The notes: generated from the sequence alone by a model not told the origin. 64,000 nucleotides of DNA from Candidatus Omnitrophota bacterium (GCA_020632475.1 JACKFM010000004.1:1-64000), one strand, 5' to 3'; counted from the first letter of the stretch, positions 25,867-35,166 are shown. Numbers and translations are program-made.

Positions 25867-27951
25867 ATGGCTGAGAGTAAAAATATTAAATATCCGATCA
25901 ATCGTATCCGTAATATCGGAATTGCTGCGCACATTGATGCAGGTAAAACGACGACGACCGAACGTATTCTGTTTTATACCGGCGTGACCTATAAGATTGG
26001 TGAAGTGCACGAGGGAACCGCGGTCATGGACTGGATGGAACAGGAACAGGAACGCGGAATTACGATTACTTCGGCCGCCACGACGTGTTTTTGGAAAGAT
26101 TGCCGTATTAATATTATTGATACGCCCGGTCACGTTGATTTTACGATTGAAGTGGAAAGATCACTCCGCGTGCTTGACGGTTGTGTTGCCGTCTTCGGTG
26201 CTGTTGAAGGTGTCGAGCCACAGTCTGAAACCGTATGGCGCCAGGCTGATCGCTATAAAGTTCCCCGCATTGCTTTTATTAATAAAATGGATCGTACCGG
26301 TGCTCAGTTTGAAGTAAACATCCAGCAAATGAGAGATCAGCTCGGTGCTAACGCTGTTCCGATTCAGCTGCCGATTGGCTGTGAAGAGAATTTTAAGGGA
26401 ATTATTGATCTTTTAGAAATGAAGGCTTATTTATTTGATGATACTTCGATGGGTGCAAAATTTGAAGTTGCGGATATTCCGGCTGAGTTTCAGGAAGAGG
26501 TAAAAAAGGCCCGTGACTTTCTCATTGAGAAATCTTCAGAACATGATGATGACTTGATGAATAAATTCATTGAAGGTCAGGAGCCGACCAAAGAGGAGCT
26601 CAAAAAAGCCATTCGTAAAGCCGTGATCAGCTTGAAAATGACGCCGGTTTTATGCGGTTCTGCTTTAAAGAATAAAGGGGTTCAGCAGCTTCTGGATGCG
26701 GTGGTTGATTATCTGCCTTCACCGATTGAAGTGCCTGCGGTTAAGGGTTTGGACCCAGTCGATGAGGAAACTCCAATCGAACGCCATGCTTCTGAAGATG
26801 AGCCTTTGACCTGCTTTGCCTTTAAAATTGCCAGTGATAAATTCGTTGGAAGTTTGACCTTTATCCGTATTTATTCAGGTGTTCTTAAGGCAGGTTCTTA
26901 TGTCTATAATCCGCGCAGCAAAAAAACAGAACGCTTAGGCCGTCTTCTTTTAATGCATTCAAATAAAAGAGAAGAAATTGAAGAAATGGGTGCCGGCAAC
27001 ATCGTTGCCGCTGTCGGTTTAAAGGATGTGAAAACTGGAGATTCGATTTGTACGGATGCCAGTCCGATTATTCTTGAATCGCTTTTTGTTCCCGAGCCGG
27101 TGATTTGGATGGCGATTGAACCCAAAACCAAAGCAGACCGTGACAAAATGTCGGATGCAATTACCAAGCTTGTTGCCGAAGATCCTACCTTCCGCGTTAG
27201 AACTGATCAGGAAACAGCGCAGACGCTGATCGGCGGAATGGGTGAGTTGCATCTTGATATTAAAGTGGATATTTTAAAGCGTGAATACGGCGTAGAGCTT
27301 AATGTGGGTAAGCCTCAGGTTGCTTATCGCGAAACGATTACGGCAACCGCTGAAGCTGAGGGTAAATTCATTAAACAGACCGGTGGGCGTGGTCAATACG
27401 GACATTGCGTACTGCGTATTGAACCGCTGGAAAATGGCAAGGGTATTGAATTTGAAAATGAAGTCGTCGGCGGTGCAATTCCCCGTGAATATATTCCTGC
27501 GGTGGAATCGGGTGTTGAAGAAGCTTGCAATAACGGTATTTTGGCCGGTTATCCCATTACCGATGTCAAAGCGGTTGTGTATGACGGAAGTTATCATGAT
27601 GTTGACTCATCAGAAATCGCATTCAAGATGGCAGGTATTCTGGGTTTTAAAGAAGCTTTCAGAAAAGCTAAACCCATTCTTCTTGAGCCGATGATGCTTG
27701 TTGAAGTTGTGGTTCCGGAAGAATATATGGGTGATATTATCGGCGACTTGAACTCCAGACGCTGCATTATCCAGGAAATGGGTAATCGCGGGCATTTAAA
27801 AGTTGTAAAGGGACTTGTCCCTCTGGCTGAAATGTTCGGATATGCGACAGCGATCCGTTCTTTGTCGCAGGGCCGTGCAACCTATTCCATGGAGCCGAAT
27901 AAGTATCAGGAAGTTCCCAAGAATGTTGCCGAGAAAATTATTGCAGGCTAG
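25867..27951 (+). CDS. fusA: Elongation factor G
   Basis: 694 residues, full length. G1 is AHIDAGKTTTTERILFYTG, switch II DTPGHVDFTIEVERSL, G4 NKMDR. Switch I keeps the normal QEQERGITITSAATT, in contrast to tuf. Domain IV (GGRGQYGHCVLRI) and domain V (GDLNSRRCIIQEM) are intact, so it is a translocase, not a truncated paralogue. tuf does not follow; a 128-base gap with a stem-loop leads to rpsJ. Confidence 0.98.
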   Translation: MAESKNIKYPINRIRNIGIAAHIDAGKTTTTERILFYTGVTYKIGEVHEGTAVMDWMEQEQERGITITSAATTCFWKDCRINIIDTPGHVDFTIEVERSLRVLDGCVAVFGAVEGVEPQSETVWRQADRYKVPRIAFINKMDRTGAQFEVNIQQMRDQLGANAVPIQLPIGCEENFKGIIDLLEMKAYLFDDTSMGAKFEVADIPAEFQEEVKKARDFLIEKSSEHDDDLMNKFIEGQEPTKEELKKAIRKAVISLKMTPVLCGSALKNKGVQQLLDAVVDYLPSPIEVPAVKGLDPVDEETPIERHASEDEPLTCFAFKIASDKFVGSLTFIRIYSGVLKAGSYVYNPRSKKTERLGRLLLMHSNKREEIEEMGAGNIVAAVGLKDVKTGDSICTDASPIILESLFVPEPVIWMAIEPKTKADRDKMSDAITKLVAEDPTFRVRTDQETAQTLIGGMGELHLDIKVDILKREYGVELNVGKPQVAYRETITATAEAEGKFIKQTGGRGQYGHCVLRIEPLENGKGIEFENEVVGGAIPREYIPAVESGVEEACNNGILAGYPITDVKAVVYDGSYHDVDSSEIAFKMAGILGFKEAFRKAKPILLEPMMLVEVVVPEEYMGDIIGDLNSRRCIIQEMGNRGHLKVVKGLVPLAEMFGYATAIRSLSQGRATYSMEPNKYQEVPKNVAEKIIAG

Positions 27952-27986
27952 TACCGTCTGACATTTAATTTTATTGGTAGACGGTA
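27952..27986 (+). terminator. Stem-loop after fusA
   Basis: TACCGTCT (27952-27959) pairs with AGACGGTA (27979-27986), starting directly after the fusA stop, with a 19-base AT-rich loop and no T-tract. It may separate or attenuate the str and S10 transcripts. The rest of the gap to 28079 shows no clear promoter. Confidence 0.45.
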
Positions 27987-28079
27987 CAGTATTGCGAACC
28001 CATAAAATTAATTGTCGTGCAGTACTAGTAGTTTTTTAATAATACGCGGCGCTAAGCTCATAAAAGCAGGATAAAACAT

Positions 28080-28397
28080 ATGACCGTTACAACGAAAGAA
28101 AAAATCAGAATTAAATTAAAGGCTTATGATCACCGTATTCTGGATCAATCGGTCCAGGAAATTGTCGGGACGGTTAAACGTACCGGCGCACGAGTTGTCG
28201 GTCCGGTGCCCCTTCCCACACATGTTTGGAAGACCACAGTGCTTCGCGGTCCTACGATTGATAAAAAATCAAGGGATCAGTTTGAAATCCGGACGCATAA
28301 GCGTTTAATCGCAATTGAAGAACCGACCGCCAGAACAGTCGATGCATTGATGAAACTGGATTTGCCTGCGGGTGTGGATGTTGAAATTAAACTTTAA
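28080..28397 (+). CDS. rpsJ: Ribosomal protein uS10
   Basis: 105 residues. Conserved IRIKLKAYDHRILDQSVQEI and the GPVPLPTHVWKTTVLRGP loop match S10 (NusE), which sits in the 30S head and can partner NusB/NusG in antitermination. First gene of the S10 operon. GCAGGA lies before the ATG at 28080. Confidence 0.97.
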   Translation: MTVTTKEKIRIKLKAYDHRILDQSVQEIVGTVKRTGARVVGPVPLPTHVWKTTVLRGPTIDKKSRDQFEIRTHKRLIAIEEPTARTVDALMKLDLPAGVDVEIKL

Positions 28398-28417
28398 AAT
28401 AGGATGCTCGAATTAAA

Positions 28418-29191
28418 ATGATAGGACTTTTAGGAAAAAAAGTAGGAATGACTCAAGTGTTTGACGGCGAAGGCCGTCAGGTGCCGGTAACTGTCTTGCA
28501 GGTAGGTCCCTGTCAGGTATCGGAAATCCGTACAAAAGAAAAACATGGTTATACGGCAGTTCAATTAGCTTTTGATGCTTGCCGCCCAAAAAACTTAAAT
28601 AAGGCCAAAGTCGGACATCTGAAAAAGTCGAATATTGAGCCCTTACGCTTTGTCCGTGAAATTCGTACTGAAAATATCGAGGGTTTGACTCCCGGAGCAA
28701 AACTCCGCGCGGATAATTTTGCGGTTGGTGACTTTGTGGACGTCGAAGGTGTTTCAATCGGCCGTGGTTTTCAAGGTGTTGTAAAAAGACATCACTTCAA
28801 AGCCGGTGAAGCCGCTCACGGTTCCAAAATGGGGCGTGAACCTGGTTCTACCGGTCAATCCGCTTACCCTTCGCGTGTGATTAAGGGATTGAGAATGCCC
28901 GGGCATATGGGTAGCGAGAGAGTGACGGTTCAAAATCTGTGTGTTGTCCAAGTGGATGTCGAAAATAATTTAGTTGCTTTAAACGGGGCTGTTCCCGGTT
29001 ATGACGGTTCCTATCTGGTCATTCGTGATGCCCTGAAAAAGCGAAAAGATAAGAAATGGAAGCTTGAAGAAGTCAAGGAAGACAAGCCGGCCGAAGAACC
29101 TAAAGCTCAGGCCGAATCCTCCGAACAAGAAGCTCCAGCCGAAGAAACTTCTGCACAAGAAGATTCGAAAGATCAGCAAGAAAAGTCTTAA
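28418..29191 (+). CDS. rplC: Ribosomal protein uL3 with acidic C-terminal tail
   Basis: 257 residues; the family is usually ~205-215. The core is normal: LLGKKVGMTQVFD at the start, then GFQGVVKRHHF and MPGHMGSERVTVQNL reaching toward the peptidyl-transferase centre. From about residue 208 the protein continues as a low-complexity Glu/Lys/Ser/Gln tail rich in EEP, SEQEAPAEE and EDSKDQQEK. The tail has no L3 counterpart I know and is likely surface-exposed. Confidence 0.96.
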   Translation: MIGLLGKKVGMTQVFDGEGRQVPVTVLQVGPCQVSEIRTKEKHGYTAVQLAFDACRPKNLNKAKVGHLKKSNIEPLRFVREIRTENIEGLTPGAKLRADNFAVGDFVDVEGVSIGRGFQGVVKRHHFKAGEAAHGSKMGREPGSTGQSAYPSRVIKGLRMPGHMGSERVTVQNLCVVQVDVENNLVALNGAVPGYDGSYLVIRDALKKRKDKKWKLEEVKEDKPAEEPKAQAESSEQEAPAEETSAQEDSKDQQEKS

Positions 29192-29225
29192 GGACTCAAT
29201 TTTTATTTTGATAAAGGAAAAAATA

Positions 29226-29882
29226 ATGAAGGTGCCGGTTTACTCAAAACAGGGAAAAAAGAAAAAAGAAATCGAACTCAATGCCGAAATTTTTGGTGTC
29301 CGGGTCAATGAACGTTTACTGCAGCTGGCCCGTACGGCCTTTGCAGCCAATCTTCGCAGAGGGACCGCGGCAACGAAGACCCGTAAGGATGTTCGGGGCG
29401 GCGGTAAAAAGCCCTGGAGGCAAAAGGGAACAGGGCGTGCACGTGCGGGTTCTTCACGTTCTCCGATTTGGCGAGGAGGTGGTACGGTGTTCGGTCCGCA
29501 TCCCCGCAGCTATAATATCCAGATGCCGAAAAGCATGCGCAAACAGGCCTTAATAGCAGCTTTAAGCTTGAGAGCCAAAGAGCAAAACCTGGTGGTCCTT
29601 GAAGGTGTTAATCTTGAAACCCATAAGACCAAGGAATTTGCACAAATTGTTAAGTCTCTGCCTATGAATAAGAAGCGGGCTTTATGTATTGTGAAGAGTC
29701 TGGAAGGAAATCTAAAAAAAGCCGGTCAGAATTTGGAAGGACTGGTGCAGTTAAAACAGGCAGCTGATGTGAATGCCTATCATGTTCTTCAGCGCGGACA
29801 ACTGATCATCGAAGAAACCGCTTTGGAGCAGCTTGAAAATGCCGTTTTAGCTAAAAAATCACTAAGTGAGGCAAAATCATGA
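29226..29882 (+). CDS. rplD: Ribosomal protein uL4
   Basis: 218 residues from ATG 29226, with AAAGGA at 29213-29218. A longer reading from 29064 would run through the rplC tail and is not conserved. The tunnel-lining loop is present (KTRKDVRGGGKKPWRQKGTG, then RSPIWRGGGTVFGP). Early assembly protein lining the exit tunnel. rplW overlaps its stop (ATGA). Confidence 0.96.
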   Translation: MKVPVYSKQGKKKKEIELNAEIFGVRVNERLLQLARTAFAANLRRGTAATKTRKDVRGGGKKPWRQKGTGRARAGSSRSPIWRGGGTVFGPHPRSYNIQMPKSMRKQALIAALSLRAKEQNLVVLEGVNLETHKTKEFAQIVKSLPMNKKRALCIVKSLEGNLKKAGQNLEGLVQLKQAADVNAYHVLQRGQLIIEETALEQLENAVLAKKSLSEAKS

Positions 29883-30166
29883 AGCTTCATATTTATGACA
29901 TTATCAAAGAACCTTTGATCACCGAGAAACTTGCCCGCGAAGAGGAAAAGCTAGGTAAATATGCTTTTAAGGTGCATCCTCAGGCCAATAAAAAGCAGAT
30001 TAAATCTGCGGTTGAAAAAGTTTTTAATGTTCATGTTTCTTCTGTTAATACGTCTAATCAAGCCGGAAAATGGCGGCGTGTTCGTTACCAGGCCGGTAAA
30101 ACAGCGAATTGGAAAAAGGCTATCGTGACTTTGAAAAAAGGCGATAAAATCGATATCACTACTTAA
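29879..30166 (+). CDS. rplW: Ribosomal protein uL23
   Basis: 95 residues. The start IYDIIKEPLITEKL and KVHPQANKKQIKSAVEKVFNV match L23, located at the tunnel exit where it docks trigger factor and SRP. The shorter internal loop is the bacterial form. Overlaps rplD by four bases. Confidence 0.96.
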   Translation: MKLHIYDIIKEPLITEKLAREEEKLGKYAFKVHPQANKKQIKSAVEKVFNVHVSSVNTSNQAGKWRRVRYQAGKTANWKKAIVTLKKGDKIDITT

Positions 30167-30208
30167 GTTACCCTTTAAATCAGACAAAATTAAGGAATTT
30201 ATTTAGAA

Positions 30209-31036
30209 ATGGCACTCGTAAAATTTAAACCGACAACACCGACAAGACGTTTTGGAAACGTTTCCAGTTTTGACGAGATTACAACTGACCGCCCGTATAA
30301 ACCGTTAACTATTGCCCGTAAACGTACAGGCGGACGCAATAACCACGGCCATATTACCGCCCGTGGACGTGGAGGCGGACATAAACAGCGTATTCGTATC
30401 GTTGATTTTCGCAGGAATCGTCATAATGATCCGGCAACGGTTTTGACTGTTGAATATGATCCGGGCAGAACCGCAAGAATTGCTTTGGTGAGTTACCCGG
30501 ACGGCCAGAAAAAATATATCCTGTGTCCGGATCAGTTGCAGGTCGGGCAGGTGATCATGAGCGGAGAAAATGTTGAGGTGAAGGTGGGCAACCATCTGCC
30601 GCTGCGTAATATTCCTGAAGGTACTCCGATTCATAACATTGAACTCTTCCCGGGCGCAGGCGGAAAGCTTGTGCGTTCAGCAGGTGGTGTGGCTCAGATT
30701 TTATCGAAAGAGGAGCAATTTGCGCATCTTAAATTGCCTTCCGGAGAGATTCGCATGGTCCGGCTTGATGCTTATGCGACTGTCGGTCAATGTTCAAATA
30801 CCGATCATGAAAACCTGACACTGGGTAAAGCCGGCCGAAGCCGTTGGCTTGGCAGACGTCCCATTTCCCGCGGTATCTGCCGTAATCCGGTTGATCATCC
30901 GATGGGCGGTGGTGAAGGTAAGTCCAAGAGCGGTAAACATCCTCAGAGTCCTTGGGGGCAAAAGGCTAAAGGTCTTAAGACCCGTAAGAAAAGCAAAGTC
31001 ACTAATAAATTTATTGTGAGGGATAGAAGAAAATGA
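30209..31036 (+). CDS. rplB: Ribosomal protein uL2
   Basis: 275 residues, full length. GRNNHGHITARGRGGGHK near the N-terminus and NPVDHPMGGGEGKSKSGKHP near the C-terminus are the signature regions; the latter includes the essential His next to the peptidyl-transferase centre. It overlaps rpsS by four bases. Confidence 0.97.
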   Translation: MALVKFKPTTPTRRFGNVSSFDEITTDRPYKPLTIARKRTGGRNNHGHITARGRGGGHKQRIRIVDFRRNRHNDPATVLTVEYDPGRTARIALVSYPDGQKKYILCPDQLQVGQVIMSGENVEVKVGNHLPLRNIPEGTPIHNIELFPGAGGKLVRSAGGVAQILSKEEQFAHLKLPSGEIRMVRLDAYATVGQCSNTDHENLTLGKAGRSRWLGRRPISRGICRNPVDHPMGGGEGKSKSGKHPQSPWGQKAKGLKTRKKSKVTNKFIVRDRRK

Positions 31037-31332
31037 GCCGTTCAGCAAAAAAAGGTGTTTTCGTAGACGAGAAATTGTTAATGAAAGTGCAGAAGGCCAA
31101 GGCGCAAAATGACCGTCGTCCGGTTAAAACCTGGTCCCGGCGCTCCACGATTACGCCTGATTTTGTCGGTGTGACACTGGCCGTGCATAATGGGAAAATT
31201 TTCAACAATGTTTTTGTCACAGAAAATATGGTCGGTCATAAGCTCGGAGAATTTTCTCCTACAAGGACATTTAAGAAACATAGCGCATCGGGTGAAAAAG
31301 CTAAAGCAATGGCTACCGGGGCAAAAACTTAA
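31033..31332 (+). CDS. rpsS: Ribosomal protein uS19
   Basis: 99 residues. It carries the start MSRSAKKGVFVDEKLLMKV, TWSRRSTITPDFVGVTLAVHNG and the tail HKLGEFSPTRTFKKH. 30S head protein pairing with S13 near the A site. Start lies within the rplB stop. Confidence 0.97.
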   Translation: MSRSAKKGVFVDEKLLMKVQKAKAQNDRRPVKTWSRRSTITPDFVGVTLAVHNGKIFNNVFVTENMVGHKLGEFSPTRTFKKHSASGEKAKAMATGAKT

Positions 31333-31366
31333 TCGTTATCAAAATAAGACAGGGCATTGATTTAAA

Positions 31367-31885
31367 ATGGCAAAGACAAAACAAAATAATCAACAGGATA
31401 AAGAAACCGAATCCAAGACGGGTTCCAGTGCAAAGGCAGTCGCCAGATATCTGCGTGTTTCTCCGCGTAAAATCCGGCTGGTAATTGATTCGGTCCGTTA
31501 CAAACCGGCTTTTCGTGCGCTTGGAATTTTAGCGAATCTGCCTCAGAAAGGTGCGCGTTTTACGGAAAAACTTCTTAAGAGTGCGATTGCTAATGCAAAA
31601 GACCTTGGTTTGGATCAAAGCCGTCTATATATTTCGGATATCCGGGCAGATCAGGCGCCGACGATGAAACGGTTCCTTTCACGTTCAATGGGAAGGGCGG
31701 ATCGTATTCTTAAAAGATCGAGCCATTTATCTTTGACTCTGAGCGAAGGGGAAAGATCTTTTCAAACACCGGGAGCGGTTGTCGAAACAGCTCAGGAAGA
31801 ACCTAAGGCCAAAGGAAAGGCTAAAGGGAAAAAAGTTACAAAGAAGACCAGTAAAGCAAAAGCTGCGGCCGGAGCCGCTGGTTAA
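31367..31885 (+). CDS. rplV: Ribosomal protein uL22 with charged extensions
   Basis: 172 residues against ~110-120 for the family. The core runs from AKAVARYLRVSPRKIRLVID to the tunnel hairpin (APTMKRFLSRSMGRADRILK) and SHLSLTL. Before it is a ~22-residue polar leader (KQNNQQDKETESKTGSS), and after it a Lys/Ala-rich tail (KAKGKAKGKKVTKKTSKAK). L22 lines the narrowest part of the exit tunnel; the extensions probably lie on the outer surface. Confidence 0.95.
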   Translation: MAKTKQNNQQDKETESKTGSSAKAVARYLRVSPRKIRLVIDSVRYKPAFRALGILANLPQKGARFTEKLLKSAIANAKDLGLDQSRLYISDIRADQAPTMKRFLSRSMGRADRILKRSSHLSLTLSEGERSFQTPGAVVETAQEEPKAKGKAKGKKVTKKTSKAKAAAGAAG

Positions 31886-31896
31886 AGGAGGAAGTC

Positions 31897-32682
31897 TTGG
31901 GACAGAAAGTACATCCTTATGGAATTAGATTAGGCTATATCAAGCCGTGGCGCGGTAAATGGTTTGCCAAGAAAAATTTTTCTGATTTATTGGAAGAGGA
32001 TTTGAAAATTCGCGACCATGTGAAGAAAAAATTATCTCATGCAGGGGTTGGTAATATTGAAATCGAACGCTCCAGCGGACGTATCCGCGTGAGGATTTTT
32101 ACAGCCCGTCCCGGGATTATTATCGGTCGCAGAGGACAGGAAATCGAGAAAATTAAAGACGGGGTCAGTAAATTGACCAAAAGTGAAGTGACCCTTGATA
32201 TTAAGGAAATCAAAACGCCTCAAATTGAAGCACAGCTTGTTGCTGAAAACATTGCCATGCAACTTGAAAAGCGTATTGGTTTCAGACGCGCAATGAAAAA
32301 AGTCGTTCAGACGGCCATGCAAAAAGGAGCTCTTGGAATCAAGGTGAAATGCAAGGGGCGTCTTGGTGGTGCTGAAATTGCCAGAGAAGAAGGAATGCAT
32401 GAAGGAAAGGTTCCTCTGAGTACTTTTCGGGCCGATATCGATTATGGATTCACTGAAGCCCACACGACCTACGGTTCCATCGGGTGTAAGGTGTGGATTT
32501 ATAAGGGCGATATTCTGGTGAAAAAAGAAGAAGCCGAACAGCGTGAGAAGCGTCAGAGCCGCTTAGCTGTCTCTGAAGAAGAAGCTGCAGAAGCGCGAGA
32601 AGCATCGAATCCGGCCACTGTTGCAGAAGCTGAAGCATCCAAGATTGATGCGCCAGAAGCAACTCAGAAGGATTCAAATTAA
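31897..32682 (+). CDS. rpsC: Ribosomal protein uS3 with acidic tail
   Basis: 261 residues, starting with TTG at 31897 after a strong AAAGGAGG (31884-31891). MGQKVHPYGIRLGYIKPWRG, the KH-domain GRRGQEIEKIK and GKVPLSTFRADIDYG identify it. The family is often ~210-230; the last ~45 residues form an Ala/Glu-rich helix-prone tail (EEEAAEAREASNPATVAEAE). S3 forms the mRNA entry helicase with S4 and S5. Confidence 0.96.
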   Translation: MGQKVHPYGIRLGYIKPWRGKWFAKKNFSDLLEEDLKIRDHVKKKLSHAGVGNIEIERSSGRIRVRIFTARPGIIIGRRGQEIEKIKDGVSKLTKSEVTLDIKEIKTPQIEAQLVAENIAMQLEKRIGFRRAMKKVVQTAMQKGALGIKVKCKGRLGGAEIAREEGMHEGKVPLSTFRADIDYGFTEAHTTYGSIGCKVWIYKGDILVKKEEAEQREKRQSRLAVSEEEAAEAREASNPATVAEAEASKIDAPEATQKDSN

Positions 32683-32700
32683 GATAAGGAATAGAATGTT

Positions 32701-33117
32701 ATGTCATTGATGCCTAAAAGAGTTAAATTTAGAAAAATGCACCGTGGTTGGATGAATGGTCTTGCCACCAAGGGTAATCAGGTATCGTTCGGTGAGTATG
32801 GTATTAAAGCCATTGACCGCGGTATGCTGACTGCGACGCAGATTGAAGCGGCCCGTGTTGCCTTGACTCGTCACGTGAAACGCGGCGGTAAGGTGTGGCT
32901 GCGTGTTTTTCCGGATAAACCTTATACTAAGAAACCGGCTGAGGTTCGTATGGGAAAGGGAAAGGGATCGCCCGAGTACTATATCGCGAAGATTAAACCG
33001 GGCCGGGTAATTTTTGAAATGGCCGGTGTGCCCGAGGCACTGGCAAAATCGGCATTACGCTTATGCTCTCATAAAATGCCGTTCAAAACCAAATTTGTAA
33101 AAAGGGCGGCGATATAA
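32701..33117 (+). CDS. rplP: Ribosomal protein uL16
   Basis: 138 residues, normal length. LMPKRVKFRKMHRG at the start and RVFPDKPYTKKPAEVRMGKG in the middle are diagnostic. The conserved Arg of the IEAARVALTRHVKRGG segment is present. It sits near the A-site tRNA elbow. ATG at 32701 is chosen; ATG at 32710 would also work and give the more usual MPKR start. Confidence 0.96.
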   Translation: MSLMPKRVKFRKMHRGWMNGLATKGNQVSFGEYGIKAIDRGMLTATQIEAARVALTRHVKRGGKVWLRVFPDKPYTKKPAEVRMGKGKGSPEYYIAKIKPGRVIFEMAGVPEALAKSALRLCSHKMPFKTKFVKRAAI

Positions 33118-33119
33118 TC

Positions 33120-33329
33120 ATGTTAAAGACATCTGACTTACGTGCTATGAATGAAGATGAGCTGGTCGAGAAGGTTGCGCAGCTTAAAAAAGATTTAATG
33201 CAGTACCGGTTTCAATCTAAAACCGGGAAACTTGAAACTAAATCTACGATCAAGGCGGTCAGGAAGGATATTGCACGCCTGTTGACCATCATCAATGAAA
33301 AGAAAGAGAACTTAGAGGTTAAGCCGTGA
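33120..33329 (+). CDS. rpmC: Ribosomal protein uL29
   Basis: 69 residues forming the expected two-helix hairpin (LRAMNEDELVEKVAQLKKDLMQYRFQ, then KAVRKDIARLLTIINEK). Sits at the tunnel exit beside L23. Three bases after rplP and overlapping rpsQ by four. Confidence 0.95.
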   Translation: MLKTSDLRAMNEDELVEKVAQLKKDLMQYRFQSKTGKLETKSTIKAVRKDIARLLTIINEKKENLEVKP

Positions 33330-33589
33330 AGAAAGACAAAGAAATTAAGCTCGAGGGAAGAGTTAGAGAAGGTATTGTTTTGAGCGATAAGATGAACAAG
33401 ACTATTATCGTTGAAGTGACCCGGTTGATGTCTCATTCCCAGTTTAATAAAGTCATCAGGCGTAAGACCAAATATGCTGCGCATGATGAAAACAATGAGG
33501 CAAAGATCGGTAACAAGGTTCGAATTATACAGACCAAACCGTTATCTAAAAGAAAACGTTGGAGCTTAGTAAAGGTGCTGCAGTCATGA
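33326..33589 (+). CDS. rpsQ: Ribosomal protein uS17
   Basis: 87 residues. An OB-fold protein with the hallmark GIVLSDKMNKTIIVEVTR and KVRIIQTKPLSKRKRW. Primary 16S rRNA binder in the 30S body. Ends ATGA into rplN. Confidence 0.96.
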   Translation: MKKDKEIKLEGRVREGIVLSDKMNKTIIVEVTRLMSHSQFNKVIRRKTKYAAHDENNEAKIGNKVRIIQTKPLSKRKRWSLVKVLQS

Positions 33590-33954
33590 TACAGATGAGA
33601 TCGATTTTACAGATTGCTGATAATAGCGGGGCCAAACGTGCTGCCATGATCGGTGTTATCGGTAGACATGGTAAAAAGACAGCTGAGATCGGGGATATTA
33701 TTACCGCTTCGATTAAAGAGGCGATTCCCCGGGGAAATGTCAAAAAGGGTGATGTGGTCAAAGCTGTAGTTGTGCGTACAGCTTCACCGATCCGCCGTAA
33801 AGACGGTTCGGTTGTGAAGTTTTCTTCGAATGCGGTGGTTTTGATTGATAATAACCAGAATCCCCGCGGTACACGTATTTTTGGGCCGGTCGCCAGAGAA
33901 CTCAGGGATCGTAAATTCGCCAAAATTATTTCTTTAGCCCCCGAGGTTCTGTAA
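33586..33954 (+). CDS. rplN: Ribosomal protein uL14
   Basis: 122 residues, exactly the family length, from ATG 33586, which overlaps the rpsQ stop. An in-frame start at 33559 would add nine unconserved residues. MIQMRSILQIADNSGAKRA, SSNAVVLIDNNQNPRGTRIFG and KIISLAPEVL match L14, part of the intersubunit face. Confidence 0.97.
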   Translation: MIQMRSILQIADNSGAKRAAMIGVIGRHGKKTAEIGDIITASIKEAIPRGNVKKGDVVKAVVVRTASPIRRKDGSVVKFSSNAVVLIDNNQNPRGTRIFGPVARELRDRKFAKIISLAPEVL

Positions 33955-33998
33955 TCGGTTAACTTCGAGACAGTTTTTCTTAAAAAGGAATGTTTGTT

Positions 33999-34307
33999 AT
34001 GCGTTTAAAAAAAGATGATCAAATAATTGTAATCGCCGGCAAAGATAAGGGTAAAAAGGGCCGTGTGCTTAAAACTTATCCGAAATCGAACCGCGTGCTG
34101 GTTGAAAAGATTAACTATACAACCGTTTATTTAAGAAGAAGCCAGGAAAATCCGCAGGGTGGTATTACCAAAGCGGAAAATCCGATCCATGTTTCCAATG
34201 TTAAGTTAATTTGCCCCAGGACGGGTAAGCCGACTCGCGTGGGATATACCAAACTCGCTGATGGAACAAAGCAGCGTGTGAGCAAGAAGTCTGGAGAAAC
34301 TATCTAA
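33999..34307 (+). CDS. rplX: Ribosomal protein uL24
   Basis: 102 residues from ATG 33999. An ATG at 33990 directly abuts the AAAAGGA purine run and is less likely. The KOW motif QIIVIAGKDKGKKGRVLKTY and RSQENPQGGITKAENPIHVS are conserved. Early 50S assembly initiator. Its TAATG junction couples it to rplE. Confidence 0.95.
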   Translation: MRLKKDDQIIVIAGKDKGKKGRVLKTYPKSNRVLVEKINYTTVYLRRSQENPQGGITKAENPIHVSNVKLICPRTGKPTRVGYTKLADGTKQRVSKKSGETI

Positions 34308-34870
34308 TGGCACAAGTAATCGAAATTCCATTATCATTAAGAAAATACCGTGAAGAAATTCTTCCTGCTCTGAAAGAGGAGTTTGGATATGCGAATATTA
34401 TGCAAGTGCCCCGTCTTGACAAAATCGTTGTCAATATGGGCGTTAAGGATGCCAAAACGGATGTTAAGATCATCGAATTGTTAGCTTCCGAGCTGGGTGC
34501 GATTACCGGACAGAAACCGCTTGTGACTTCGGCGAAAAAATCCATCGCGGGCTTTAAGCTGCGTCAGGGGCAATCGGTCGGTCTGAAAGTGACTTTGCGA
34601 AGAAGGCGGATGTATGAATTTTTTGACCGCCTAATTCATGTGGCCATGCCCAGAATCCGTGACTTTCGTGGCTATAGCGAGAAGAGTTTTGATGGACGCG
34701 GTAATTATACCCTGGGATTGCAGGAACAGATTATCTTTCCCGAAGTTGAGTTTGATAAAATTAAGAAAACTCAAGGAATGGATATTACTTTTGTGACAAC
34801 AGCGCAGACGGATGAAGAGGCTAAAAAACTGTTGAGTCTCATGGGTCTTCCGTTTGCCAAGAAGCAATAA
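34307..34870 (+). CDS. rplE: Ribosomal protein uL5
   Basis: 187 residues. MQVPRLDKIVVNMGV, TGQKPLVTSAKKSIAGFKLR and FRGYSEKSFDGRGNYTLG are the family signatures. Binds 5S rRNA and P-site tRNA in the central protuberance. Overlaps rplX by one base. Confidence 0.97.
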   Translation: MAQVIEIPLSLRKYREEILPALKEEFGYANIMQVPRLDKIVVNMGVKDAKTDVKIIELLASELGAITGQKPLVTSAKKSIAGFKLRQGQSVGLKVTLRRRRMYEFFDRLIHVAMPRIRDFRGYSEKSFDGRGNYTLGLQEQIIFPEVEFDKIKKTQGMDITFVTTAQTDEEAKKLLSLMGLPFAKKQ

Positions 34871-34895
34871 TTAAATTAAGGAGCGGCGAGCTTTA

Positions 34896-35081
34896 ATGGC
34901 TAAAACGTGTCTGGTTGTAAAACAAAAACGCAAACCCAAATTCAGTGTGCGGGGATATAACCGCTGTAAACGTTGCGGAAGACCCCGTGCTTATATCCGT
35001 AAAATGGGCCTTTGCCGAATTTGTTTCCGTGAACTTGTCAACCTGGGAATTATCCCCGGTGTGACCCGCTCAAGCTGGTAA
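34896..35081 (+). CDS. rpsN: Ribosomal protein uS14 type Z
   Basis: 61 residues, the short zinc form: CKRCGRPRAYIRKMGLCRIC supplies four Cys ligands, and the C-terminus GIIPGVTRSSW is typical. With L33 and L36 this gives three Cys-containing zinc ribosomal proteins in the window. GGAGCGG precedes the ATG. Confidence 0.97.
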   Translation: MAKTCLVVKQKRKPKFSVRGYNRCKRCGRPRAYIRKMGLCRICFRELVNLGIIPGVTRSSW

Positions 35082-35166
35082 TACACAGATCAAACGACGA
35101 TCCCGAACGCTTTTGCCCCTATGACAGCGGGGATCCGGATGGATCTTAATAAGGAGATTGAGAGAA

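Noticed and set aside
29064..29225. N-terminal extension of L4 into the rplC tail
   Set aside because: Out-of-frame reading of the rplC tail with no ribosome-binding site; ATG 29226 has AAAGGA and the conserved L4 start.
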